Source: Bdellovibrionales bacterium RIFOXYC1_FULL_37_79
Lineage (GTDB): Bacteria; Bdellovibrionota; Bacteriovoracia; Bacteriovoracales; Bacteriovoracaceae
Reading direction: 5' to 3'
Assembly (NCBI GenBank): GCA_001770015.1
Contig: MEQB01000009.1
Coordinates: forward strand, 31,587 to 95,586
DNA: 64,000 nucleotides
Both the position numbers and the translations under genes were made by a program. Of the stretch, positions 43,273 to 51,936 are shown piece by piece. The notes beneath the pieces were generated by a model. That model had not been told where the DNA came from. It saw nothing but the letters and a program-made list of their open reading frames with translations, and searched no databases. Positions within the stretch are counted from its first letter, which is position 1. Each line of letters starts with the position of its first letter.

Positions 43273-45954
43273 ATGAAGTATTTTAATCTAGTTATTTTTT
43301 TAGGTGGGTTGTCTCTACTTGGGGCATGTGTCCCAGAGGCCAATAAAAAATGCAGTGGCGACCAAGTCTTGATGAATGGATTGTGTGTATCCAAGATTGC
43401 CAACAATGGTCCTGAGCAAAACCTCGACTGCGGGGTGGTTTTAAATCATCAAGAGGAAACCCGTATTATGTATCAAAGCTCTTTAGCGGTATATCCAGAC
43501 AACTGTAAAGAAGAGGTGCAAAAAAGAAGTTGTGAAAATGGCCAACTCCTTGCTTGGAGTGGTAGCTTCAAGTCTATAAGCTGCTCTAATGAGAGAACAA
43601 GATATGCTGCATCTTCCGTGGTTGCCGGCCAGTCCTGTCAATCTGAAGTCCAAACGCAAATATGTCAAAATGGTCAATGTGGTGCCTGGTCACCCAATAA
43701 ATTTGGCCAAACCAGCTGTCAGGTTCAAGGCTATTTAAGCTGCGGAAATATACCTCATAACGGATCAGAATCAAGAGTGGCATATAACTCCAGCTTGGTT
43801 GCCTACGGACAAGTCTGTGTCCAGCAAACCCAAACTAGAACATGCAATAATGGAAGCTGGTCTGCGTGGTCTGGGACCTATACTAACTTGTCGTGTTCTG
43901 TCCAAGCGGCTGCCGCTTGCGGAACTATTGCCAGCGGACAATATGAGTCCCGCACCAGGTATCAATCGTCCTCTGTCGATGGAGAAAAAACCTGTGTTTC
44001 TGAAATACAAAATAGACAGTGTAATAACGGACAATTCACCAGTTGGTCCGGATCTTTTACACAGCCAATATGTGTGACCTCCAGAATTCGCTATGAAAGT
44101 GCGACTGCTCCCAATGGTGGAGTTTGTAATCAAGAAACCCAAACCATGACCTGTGAAGGTGGACTTTGTGGAATATGGACGCCTAACAATTTTACCAACA
44201 CTGCTTGTACGACGGGTAATTTTAATCGCAGCTTTACAGTGGCCAGAGGGCCCAGTCGAACAAGTGGGGTTGCTCCACTAAGCGTGCACTTTAGTGCTGG
44301 ATTTAGTGCCAGTACTCCCACCTCTCGTTCATTCCATGACTACGAATATTCTTGGAATTTTGGCGATCAAAATGGTGGGATATGGGGCACCAGCAAAAAA
44401 TCAAAAAATATCGACAAAGGCCCGCTTGCTGGCCACGTCTATGAAACGCCCGGAACCTATACAGTGACGCTGACAGTGCGAAATAGCAGTGGTGTGGTTG
44501 ATTCAGATAACTTTACCATTACAGTTCAAGATCCAAACATCATTTTTTCTGGAACCAATACAACCTGTATCAGCGCATCTACTAATTTTACAGGTTGTCC
44601 AGCGGGTGCTTCACAAATAACTACCAGCAATTTATCGGTGCTTGCTAATTATGCAGCGGCAGGAAAACGAATTTTACTGCAACGAGGTTCTGTATGGTCG
44701 ATGAGTGCTGATATCGCTTTTCCTAATAATGCAGGCCCTGTGCATATTGGGGCTTTTGGAAATTGTACCAGCCCTGACGAATTAGGAATATGTAGTAATG
44801 CACCACGGATAAATATTAGTGGGGATGTGAGCTTTTTAAGTTTAACGGGCAAACAAGATTGGCGTCTTGCTGATATTGCCTTTGTGGCCCCCAAAGGAGC
44901 CTCATCTGTATTTAGCGGCTATACGGATATCAAACGAAATCTCATTTTAAAAATAAGTTCCGTCGGATTTGGAACGCCCGTTTGGTGGACCAATTGGCGT
45001 TACAACGATGAAGATTATCATATCAACAACGCCCTCGTCTCATCACGAATAACAGATGCTTCAGACACGGTAGCTTATCTCGGCTGCGAAAAACTTATGG
45101 TGCTTGGAAATATCATCCAAAATTCCGATACCACTCACATTCTAAGGGTGTGGCACGGATATCTGGGTGTTATCGCTCACAATATTTTATCAGGGACCAG
45201 TCTCACTAATACCAATGGAAGACATGCTCTAAAACTTCATTCGCCACAAACATCTTCAATTGGTACTTTCGCCCAAACCAGTAATGGAGGCCTTAAATCA
45301 GGCACCCAATTTACCGTAATCGCCAACAATGTATTTGGCAGTTCCGGGCCTTGGCCTGTTTCTATTGGGCCTCAAGATTCACAACATATAGAAAATCTAA
45401 GTGATATTTTAATTGAAAAAAATAAAATGCTTGCCGGCTACGGACTAAAGAGTGCTATGACCGTACAGGTGGGTTTAATGTTTGAAGGGCGATATTTTAC
45501 AGTAAGAAACAATCTTATTGACGGAACAGAAGGCGCCAATGGTTATACGGGAATATATGTTGCGCGAAGAGGAATTGAATGGACTCCACTCGGTAATAAA
45601 ATTTACAACAACACCATTTACAGTCGAGACCCCAATTCAAATGGTGCACAAGGCATCCAAGTGGACTCAAGTGCAAGTGATACAATTATTCGAAACAATT
45701 ATGTCTCGTATCCCAACACCGCCAACAAACAATTAGTTAATGATACATCCAGTAACGCGGTAATGAGTAACAACGTTTTAACCAATACTCCCTATTTTGT
45801 TGATCCCAACAACCCTAACCCGTTACTTAGAAATTTTCAGATTACTTCATCTGCTACAGCAGCTATCGATAAAGGATATATCGTCCCAGTCTTTTCTGAT
45901 TTTAATGACGTTCTTCGCACCGGGATTTATGATCTGGGGGCATTTGCATATTAA
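43273..45954 (+). CDS. large surface lipoprotein: Cys-rich repeats, PKD domain, beta-helix
   Basis: 893 residues. Lipobox LSLLGAC (Cys19). Residues ~50-310 hold five Cys repeats with a WSG or WTP core, e.g. TRTCNNGSWSAWSGTYTNLSC and NRQCNNGQFTSWSGSFTQPIC. Residues ~315-420 form a PKD domain (APLSVHFSAGFSAS, YSWNFGDQNGG, HVYETPGTYTVTLTVRN). The remaining ~470 residues look like a right-handed parallel beta-helix (repeated N-x-x short rungs such as IYNNTIYSRDPNSNG and RNNYVSYPNT), as in pectate lyase or adhesin proteins. Surface adhesion or polysaccharide degradation is inferred. Confidence 0.8.
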   Translation: MKYFNLVIFLGGLSLLGACVPEANKKCSGDQVLMNGLCVSKIANNGPEQNLDCGVVLNHQEETRIMYQSSLAVYPDNCKEEVQKRSCENGQLLAWSGSFKSISCSNERTRYAASSVVAGQSCQSEVQTQICQNGQCGAWSPNKFGQTSCQVQGYLSCGNIPHNGSESRVAYNSSLVAYGQVCVQQTQTRTCNNGSWSAWSGTYTNLSCSVQAAAACGTIASGQYESRTRYQSSSVDGEKTCVSEIQNRQCNNGQFTSWSGSFTQPICVTSRIRYESATAPNGGVCNQETQTMTCEGGLCGIWTPNNFTNTACTTGNFNRSFTVARGPSRTSGVAPLSVHFSAGFSASTPTSRSFHDYEYSWNFGDQNGGIWGTSKKSKNIDKGPLAGHVYETPGTYTVTLTVRNSSGVVDSDNFTITVQDPNIIFSGTNTTCISASTNFTGCPAGASQITTSNLSVLANYAAAGKRILLQRGSVWSMSADIAFPNNAGPVHIGAFGNCTSPDELGICSNAPRINISGDVSFLSLTGKQDWRLADIAFVAPKGASSVFSGYTDIKRNLILKISSVGFGTPVWWTNWRYNDEDYHINNALVSSRITDASDTVAYLGCEKLMVLGNIIQNSDTTHILRVWHGYLGVIAHNILSGTSLTNTNGRHALKLHSPQTSSIGTFAQTSNGGLKSGTQFTVIANNVFGSSGPWPVSIGPQDSQHIENLSDILIEKNKMLAGYGLKSAMTVQVGLMFEGRYFTVRNNLIDGTEGANGYTGIYVARRGIEWTPLGNKIYNNTIYSRDPNSNGAQGIQVDSSASDTIIRNNYVSYPNTANKQLVNDTSSNAVMSNNVLTNTPYFVDPNNPNPLLRNFQITSSATAAIDKGYIVPVFSDFNDVLRTGIYDLGAFAY

Positions 45955-46152
45955 GTTTTTTTACCTCAATACCAAGTCAAAACGTCGTTTCTCAAACCCC
46001 CTAGATAGTTAACATGCATTTGATCAATTGAGATGGTCTGGTTTATATCAGTTTTTCTAATATATTTACATAATATCTAATAATTTTTCATTATTCTAAA
46101 TTTACGTTATATTTCCCCTGTCGCACACAACACAACCTTAAGGAGGTTTATT

Positions 46153-46683
46153 ATGAAACATTTAGCGATCATGTCCATCATCAGTTTTCTTATTTCTCTG
46201 TCCTCTTACGCCATCTATGACCCTGATTGGATGAAACCGATTTTGTCAGCAAAAATGGAAATTGTTCATGCCACCGGCACGTTTCAAAATATTGACCAAG
46301 TTGAACTGACTTTAAGTAAACACACCAGTGGCAAACAAGCTGATCAACTCACCTTAAGTTATGTTGAGGCCCCTGAATGTATTCAAGAAATGGGGGATGA
46401 ATGCCTTCCCGTGATTCGAAACGTCACAGTGTCCATCAAAGAGGAAATTGATCTTGGTTGTGGTTCAAAAGAATACCATGCCTCTTTGAATGACGTAAAT
46501 GACCCTACCTATGGCGGAAGATTTACAATTATTTTGCAAGACCACATGGGACGTACCTGTGAAAATGCACCAGCACCATATCTTTGGCAAGCAAGCATAC
46601 GAAAAGGTTACGGATGGTGTGGCACCATGGATTCAAAATTAGAAATAGTTGGTAATCCGGCACCTGTCTATACTATTCAATAA
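46153..46683 (+). CDS. exported protein, unknown
   Basis: 176 residues with a signal peptide (LAIMSIISFLISLSSYA) and a strong AAGGAGG ribosome site. Mature part has six cysteines, likely disulphide-bonded, in CIQEMGDEC, CGSKEY, CENAPAP and YGWCGTM contexts. It is followed by a clear terminator. No family recognised. Confidence 0.7.
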   Translation: MKHLAIMSIISFLISLSSYAIYDPDWMKPILSAKMEIVHATGTFQNIDQVELTLSKHTSGKQADQLTLSYVEAPECIQEMGDECLPVIRNVTVSIKEEIDLGCGSKEYHASLNDVNDPTYGGRFTIILQDHMGRTCENAPAPYLWQASIRKGYGWCGTMDSKLEIVGNPAPVYTIQ

Positions 46684-46710
46684 ATTCAGATTGTATAAAA
46701 GCTAGTAATA

Positions 46711-46738
46711 AAACAGGGCCCTAAAAAAGGCCCTGTTT
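46711..46738. terminator. rho-independent terminator
   Basis: AAACAGGGCC and GGCCCTGTTT arms around the 8 nt loop CTAAAAAA, 28 bp after the exported-protein stop. The U-tract after the stem is weak (TTTATATTAT), so efficiency is uncertain. Confidence 0.8.
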
Positions 46739-46850
46739 ATATTATAGCAAGCAACGGCATACTCACCTATCACTGATTTCATATTTCCACAATTTTTTGA
46801 TCACAGTTTTTAATTTTATTGTATTTGTGTTTCTTATTAATAAATACTCA

Positions 46851-47267
46851 TTACTGTTGTTCGTAATCATAACAATCAAGATCACGCTGAGTGCATCCTA
46901 GAAAGTCAATTCTACCAATTTCCGATTCGCTATAACCTGAAAACATTTTTTTTGAATCAGCTTCAAGACGTGATTTTACCCCTAGCGTTGATTTAAGAGT
47001 AATCTGTTTAGGTATGCCCACCACTCCTCCATTCATTTCGACAGTAGAATATTCAAACGTAAATCCATCCGAAATATTACTCAATAAGGCCAAATCATAA
47101 TCTTTCGCAAGCTCTCTTACAACGTTACTTGGAATAGCACTTAGTACATGGTGAGACGTAATCAAGTGACTGTAACATTTAACAACTGTATAACATCTTT
47201 GAGGTTTATACTCAGCATAAGATGAAAATGACGCTATTAATACGCTAATTAAAAAAAACTTTTTCAT
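46851..47267 (-). CDS. small exported protein, unknown
   Basis: 138 residues; ATG 47267 follows AAAGGAG. Signal peptide KKFFLISVLIASFSSYA. Four cysteines (CYTVVKC and CTQRDLDC) sit at the two ends. No family recognised. Confidence 0.65.
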   Translation of the reverse strand: MKKFFLISVLIASFSSYAEYKPQRCYTVVKCYSHLITSHHVLSAIPSNVVRELAKDYDLALLSNISDGFTFEYSTVEMNGGVVGIPKQITLKSTLGVKSRLEADSKKMFSGYSESEIGRIDFLGCTQRDLDCYDYEQQ

Positions 47268-47330
47268 ACAGATCTCCTTTGCAAAATTAAAAATCAAACA
47301 AAAAGCAACAACGAAGCAGGGCCTTTAACA

Positions 47331-47999
47331 CTAAAAAATATCATGCCTCTTCAAAAGAATTGTTATTTCCAGGGCAGACCAGCTCAAATCTTTTGAAAAT
47401 TTATTTGTTAATAATAGTCGGTTAAACTTCACAATTTCTACATTTATTTCATCATTCAACTTAACGGTGTTACTGAAGTTATTGATCCAAGTTGAAAACC
47501 CTTTGATTTCTTCTAACGTATCAAAGGCAGCACTTTCCCATTTTAAAATAAATTCTGACATATTCCTATGTGCCCAGGCCAAACTTTCAATGTTAGCTTT
47601 GTTCACCGGCATAACCGTCCTGTTACCCTCTTGAACAATGGGTACGGACATATTCTCTAGCAATCTATTAACGCAACAACTAGCTTGCAATACCCATACA
47701 AAATTTTTCCCACGATCATCCACTATCCCCTTGGGAAAAATTGGACTCGATGGAACCCAAACCAAAATCCAACCTATTTCTTCATCATCATCTTTCAAAT
47801 AAATATTAATTTGATCATACTCGTTACGGCCGTAAGTCTTAACCATTTTATAATAAGTTGAAACTTTGGGTAAATCCGATAATATGTTTTCTATTTGTTG
47901 CACGAGCTGGGCCTTAGGCGATTCAACACTGATCGCTGAATTAATCACACCCAATACAGTGACTACACCAATAAATATTAAATTGATTAGAATTTTCAT
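47331..47999 (-). CDS. exported protein, unknown
   Basis: 222 residues; ATG 47999 follows GAGG. N-terminal hydrophobic stretch (ILINLIFIGVVTVLGVINSAIS). Tryptophan-rich central part (GWILVWVPSS, FVWVLQASCCVN). No family recognised. Lies 63 bp upstream of the previous exported gene on the same strand, so the two could be one transcript. Confidence 0.6.
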   Translation of the reverse strand: MKILINLIFIGVVTVLGVINSAISVESPKAQLVQQIENILSDLPKVSTYYKMVKTYGRNEYDQINIYLKDDDEEIGWILVWVPSSPIFPKGIVDDRGKNFVWVLQASCCVNRLLENMSVPIVQEGNRTVMPVNKANIESLAWAHRNMSEFILKWESAAFDTLEEIKGFSTWINNFSNTVKLNDEINVEIVKFNRLLLTNKFSKDLSWSALEITILLKRHDIF

Positions 48000-48249
48000 G
48001 TGACATACCTCATTTTCAATAGACACAAATCAAATAATTTAAATCTAAACATTAATTACTTTCAAAAAAGGATATTATAACCGAAAATAAACCTGGATAA
48101 AACGCCAATTTATGCATTGTGTAATTTTTACCTTTATCGGAAGTAAGGTTAGCTAACTGTGGGGGCAAGTCCTTAATATTATTCCAGATAGTTTTGGGAT
48201 TTGTTCAGATTCACAACCCCGATCAAACAACTTCCCAACCTTTTCAAAA

Positions 48250-48372
48250 AGACATCTTCAAAAACCATAAAGAAATCAATGTTGCGCTTTTTGAAGCATT
48301 CTTAAATGACGACAACGATGCCTTGGTTGATATTTTATCCGGCAACGTACATGCACGTGACATGTTAAAAAG
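48250..48372 (+). pseudogene. fragment of the HI1420-type antitoxin (N-terminal half)
   Basis: The translated stretch (FKNHKEINVALFEAF, DALVDILSGNVHA) matches residues ~35-66 of the intact antitoxin at 58887-59246, also at DNA level. Similarity stops near 48365, before the helix-turn-helix, and the open frame then runs into the end of the opposite-strand gene. Confidence 0.7.
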
Positions 48373-48391
48373 GTCTGAATGTGATAAAAAT

Positions 48392-49096
48392 TTAAAGTTC
48401 CCTAATGTACTTATGGATTTCCTCTTTGTTGATTTTTTCAAAACATTTTGAACTGTAAAAAGTCAATGACAAATAATATTTTTCCTTTTCTTCAACTCTT
48501 AACTCAATTGCATTGTTGTTTTTTTTATCAAACCACCTGGCAATACCAAAATTTTTCTGAGGAATTCTGGGATGATATTCTTTGCCGAATATTTGAGTGT
48601 AGCCAGTAGTTGGATCAAGATAAATTTGCGGAATACCATAGCTACTACTTTCTAGAAGCTCTTTATCAGCATACCACTTTTTTATAGCGTGTTGTATCTT
48701 TGTGGTCGGAGTAAAAATACTTGTTAGACAAAGTTTATCATCAAGAAAAACAAGAGTGAAACGAGATTTTTGAAAAAAATCTGTGCTATTGTCTGCGTTC
48801 AATTTTTCTTTATCAGTAAGTGGTAATTTGTTATAGATAACATCAATAGATTGCTTGTTTTTTGTTATATATTTTGCTCTTAGTTGCCCGTTTATAAAAC
48901 GATTATTAAACAAACTTATATCTTTTCCAAGTTCCATGGAAACATAACCTAAAATTTTAGCCTTAGTTGATTGCTTCGCACTATCTGTTAAAACATTTTC
49001 TCTCGACATGACATCTGATTCTTGCGACTTTGAATTTGAAAGTGGAAAAAATAAAAAAATAATCAACAAGAAAGATAAAGCTATTTTTTGATTCAT
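48392..49096 (-). CDS. exported protein, unknown
   Basis: 234 residues; AAAGGA before ATG and signal peptide (IALSFLLIIFLFFPLSNSKS). Two cysteines (DDKLCLTS and SSKCFEK). Its 3' end overlaps the dead antitoxin fragment's extended frame, which suggests the fragment landed there. It starts 17 bp after the stop of the next upstream gene, so the two form an operon. No family recognised. Confidence 0.65.
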   Translation of the reverse strand: MNQKIALSFLLIIFLFFPLSNSKSQESDVMSRENVLTDSAKQSTKAKILGYVSMELGKDISLFNNRFINGQLRAKYITKNKQSIDVIYNKLPLTDKEKLNADNSTDFFQKSRFTLVFLDDKLCLTSIFTPTTKIQHAIKKWYADKELLESSSYGIPQIYLDPTTGYTQIFGKEYHPRIPQKNFGIARWFDKKNNNAIELRVEEKEKYYLSLTFYSSKCFEKINKEEIHKYIREL

Positions 49097-49113
49097 AAAA
49101 TTCCTTTATTAAG

Positions 49114-49854
49114 TTAAGGAAATAGGAGGAAGCCTTTTTCTTTCTCCAATTTTTCAATCTCTGATTGTGCATGAGTTTTTAGAAATGGTTTTAGTAGAAG
49201 TTGTTTATGTACAGAGTCACTAAAACACATTGTTTCCAAAAGCATTTTGTCAGGATTAGATGAGTCGTCTTTAGGCGGAAGACTGCTAAAGCATCCTCCC
49301 ACCCGATAATAATAAAGAACTTCAACGTTTTTTTTAATATGGCCATTAAAAGTCATACGAAATGCACTAGGACGACATATTGGATAATTTTCTAAAACAA
49401 ACCTGAGGTTATTTTTCATACGTTTTTCAAGCTGTTTGGTACGAGAAATATTATTTTTTTTAATCGTTTCACTTGAAACCTGACTTTTGGCTTTGATATC
49501 ATAAAACTTAAGAATCTCTTCTGAAACTTGCCCTCCATTTGTTATCAATGTTTTGAGGATAGTAATTATTTGATTACGACCACAAACCATGATTTCTGCA
49601 ATTTGAAATGCACCTTTGGGACGCATGGAATCAGTCTCATCATAGCATTCGCTAACATCAAAATCATATACCGCTGTACATAGATTAAAAATAGCACCTG
49701 TGGCGGAAAATATCCTTAATGCGTTAGGACATGTTTGAGCCACCTCCAATACGTATAGATAATTATCATGAAGACGTTTATTAATATCAATTGAGGAATA
49801 CACAGTACTGATTGGTAATAAAAAAAATAGCAGTTTTATAATCATATTTTTCAT
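49114..49854 (-). CDS. exported Cys-rich protein, unknown
   Basis: 246 residues; ATG 49854 follows GGAG (the frame continues to 49953). Signal peptide IIKLLFFLLPISTVYS. Eight cysteines spread through the mature chain (TCPNAL, FNLCTAVYDFDVSECYDE, MVCGRN, PICRPS, GGCFSS, TMCFSD). Upstream partner of the previous gene. No family recognised. Confidence 0.65.
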   Translation of the reverse strand: MKNMIIKLLFFLLPISTVYSSIDINKRLHDNYLYVLEVAQTCPNALRIFSATGAIFNLCTAVYDFDVSECYDETDSMRPKGAFQIAEIMVCGRNQIITILKTLITNGGQVSEEILKFYDIKAKSQVSSETIKKNNISRTKQLEKRMKNNLRFVLENYPICRPSAFRMTFNGHIKKNVEVLYYYRVGGCFSSLPPKDDSSNPDKMLLETMCFSDSVHKQLLLKPFLKTHAQSEIEKLEKEKGFLLFP

Positions 49855-49967
49855 AGATAACTCCGTTGCTGTTAGCAAATTATAATACCAATGTACCTTT
49901 TTAAATAGAAAAAACATGAACAAAAAAAGAAGTGTAAATTGGTTTTGGGCCAAAATAAGGAGGCCTC

Positions 49968-50303
49968 ATTATTAAAATTGATTTGAACAAAAAACAATCA
50001 GCCAAGAAAACTCCCTATGCTTCACTGACAGTAAATTAACCTGCACTACGTGATTTTGTAAAAAAGATTCCTACCATAGGATCAACCGCTGTTATTAACA
50101 CAATATCTGTATCTGAATCTGCTGGCATCAAGCACCATACGAGACAATATTTAAATGGCACCATGAATTGTGAAGTAAGAAAATCTCCAACCATTCCGCT
50201 CAACCATGAAAAAAATAATTTTCATCAGTTTAAAAATTCAAACTCATGCAAATCTCAGGCGAAAAATTGGTTAATGTCAGAAGCAAGAAAAGTCGATATA
50301 GAT
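49968..50303 (+). pseudogene. possible decayed small gene
   Basis: An open frame broken by one TAA at 50037, running on to a TAG at 50301. GGAGG stands before an ATT-ATT where a start would be expected (about 49968). Residues after the stop (RDFVKKIPTIGSTAVI) look protein-like. I cannot name it. Confidence 0.3.
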
Positions 50304-50377
50304 AGTATAAGATTATCAAATATTAGTTGATTTTACGTTTTACGTGGAAGCAAAATTAGATTTTGGTTTTTAAAAAA

Positions 50378-51112
50378 ATGAGAAAAAACATTATAACGCT
50401 CATTTCTTCGATCATTGTGGGTATAGCATTTGGGCTATTTTCACACTTTGAGCTATTGAGAAAAGTTCCAGGTTTTTATTGTGAGGGATTTGGTTGCATG
50501 TTTAATGGCATCATATATATTATTATTGGTGCCATATTAATTCCCCTTATTTTTGGAGTTTTAGGGTTTTTACTGTCTAGGCAAAAACGCAAAGAACAAG
50601 CTTTTTCATCGTTGGTGATTTCGTTGATAATTATGTTGTTGTCTTTGGGGATAATCCACATTAGAAGGCAGATCGTGATAAAAAAAGACACCGAAGCAGG
50701 ACACCAAGCCAAGCAAGAAACATACAAAAAATACGGTCTACCATCTTCTCAAGAATCTCAATCTTTACCGCTTCTCGATAATAATCGGGCAATAACCATT
50801 GCAAATCAACTAACTAATTCCACCGTTATTACTATAAAATCGCCCTTTGTTATCCAGGCCTATGTTCGTGATGATGCTGTTCCTCTCAATAAAACGATGC
50901 ACACTGCTATCAAGAAAATTGTATCAAGCTCCACAGAAGTAAAAGAAGTCGGCGCAGGAAAACTACTTCCAACAAAAAAACGTTCGACCGATGGAAGAAT
51001 AATCTTTGAAGGGACTATTTTGCTCGAAGATGATTCCAAAGCAGCTTCAGGATATCTTTCTGTGACAGGGAAAGATGGAGTCCACGACGCCATTGAAGTC
51101 ACATTTAAATAA
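50378..51112 (+). CDS. membrane protein, unknown
   Basis: About 244 residues. Three hydrophobic helices in the first ~100 residues (ITLISSIIVGIAFGLF, IIYIIIGAILIPLIFGVLGFLL, LVISLIIMLLSLGIIHI), then a soluble beta-type tail of ~140 residues (VITIKSPFVIQAYVRDDAVPLN). No strong ribosome site. No family recognised. Confidence 0.6.
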   Translation: MRKNIITLISSIIVGIAFGLFSHFELLRKVPGFYCEGFGCMFNGIIYIIIGAILIPLIFGVLGFLLSRQKRKEQAFSSLVISLIIMLLSLGIIHIRRQIVIKKDTEAGHQAKQETYKKYGLPSSQESQSLPLLDNNRAITIANQLTNSTVITIKSPFVIQAYVRDDAVPLNKTMHTAIKKIVSSSTEVKEVGAGKLLPTKKRSTDGRIIFEGTILLEDDSKAASGYLSVTGKDGVHDAIEVTFK

Positions 51113-51269
51113 TATCCGATCAATGCAATTAACGATATAATTTTAAAATATCACCTAACACTCGCTGCTGATTGCTATTGCTACTACCTTCAATAAAAGG
51201 CCTATGCACCGTTGATCGGAAATCATTCGCCAGTCATTTACCGTATCTTTTAGAATTTTTTTTTAATAT

Positions 51270-51650
51270 CTAAAGAGTTTTTGCGAAAGCAATCACGTGA
51301 CCATCTTGATCAATACTATAGGCGGCGATATCGCCCCAATCTCTTGACTCAAGAGCACTTAGTTCTTTTGCACCCATCTTTAGGGCCCGATCGTGGTAGA
51401 CACTTGGGTTATCAATGCGCAGATAAAGTTCAGCGCGAGGAATACCTCTCCCTGGTTCAGGATCGGGTAAACATTCTCCAAGTAGACGCTTGATCCCACG
51501 TTCAGGCATCAATCCGAGGACACATCCATTATTTAATTCAAACTCAGTCATACCAGGAACATGAAGGATGGGTTCTTGGGCCAGGACTGCTGAGTAAAAT
51601 TGTTTGCTCTGCTCTTGATCTTTTACGTATAGAATAAAATGTACTTTCAT
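51270..51650 (-). CDS. VOC-family (glyoxalase-like) protein
   Basis: About 126 residues from MKVHFILYVKDQEQSKQFYSAVL to WGDIAAYSIDQDGHVIAFAKTL, the beta-alpha-beta-beta-beta halves of a VOC module with DPDGH-like DQDGH at the end. The frame extends to 51746 and the true start is unclear. Small stand-alone VOC proteins are typical mobile cargo; ligand unknown. Confidence 0.8.
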   Translation of the reverse strand: MKVHFILYVKDQEQSKQFYSAVLAQEPILHVPGMTEFELNNGCVLGLMPERGIKRLLGECLPDPEPGRGIPRAELYLRIDNPSVYHDRALKMGAKELSALESRDWGDIAAYSIDQDGHVIAFAKTL

Positions 51651-51820
51651 AATCGGAAACATAACATACATATTCAGACTTCTCAAAACTTTTTCTTCTA
51701 GTTCTTTATTTAAAAGAAGTGACTTCATAATTCTAAATCTCACCATCCATATTTATTTTTTCAAAAGAGATAATAATCATCAAGTGATAGGGAACGCCAA
51801 GGCAGGATAAGTAAAAGTAT

Positions 51821-51874
51821 CTATCTCTGGACACTCTTTGTAAAATCATGACTTCATTTAAAAAAGCTGCATAA
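51821..51874 (+). pseudogene. C-terminal fragment of HI1420-type antitoxin
   Basis: Encodes LSLDTLCKIMTSFKKAA then stop, matching the end of the intact antitoxin and nearly identical DNA at 61500-61570, including the bases after the stop. Lies between the VOC and J-domain genes with no start of its own. Confidence 0.75.
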
Positions 51875-51936
51875 AAATCATAAAATTCCAAATAATTAAT
51901 GACTTTGAAAAGACATAAAAGCTCCGTTATGTCTTA

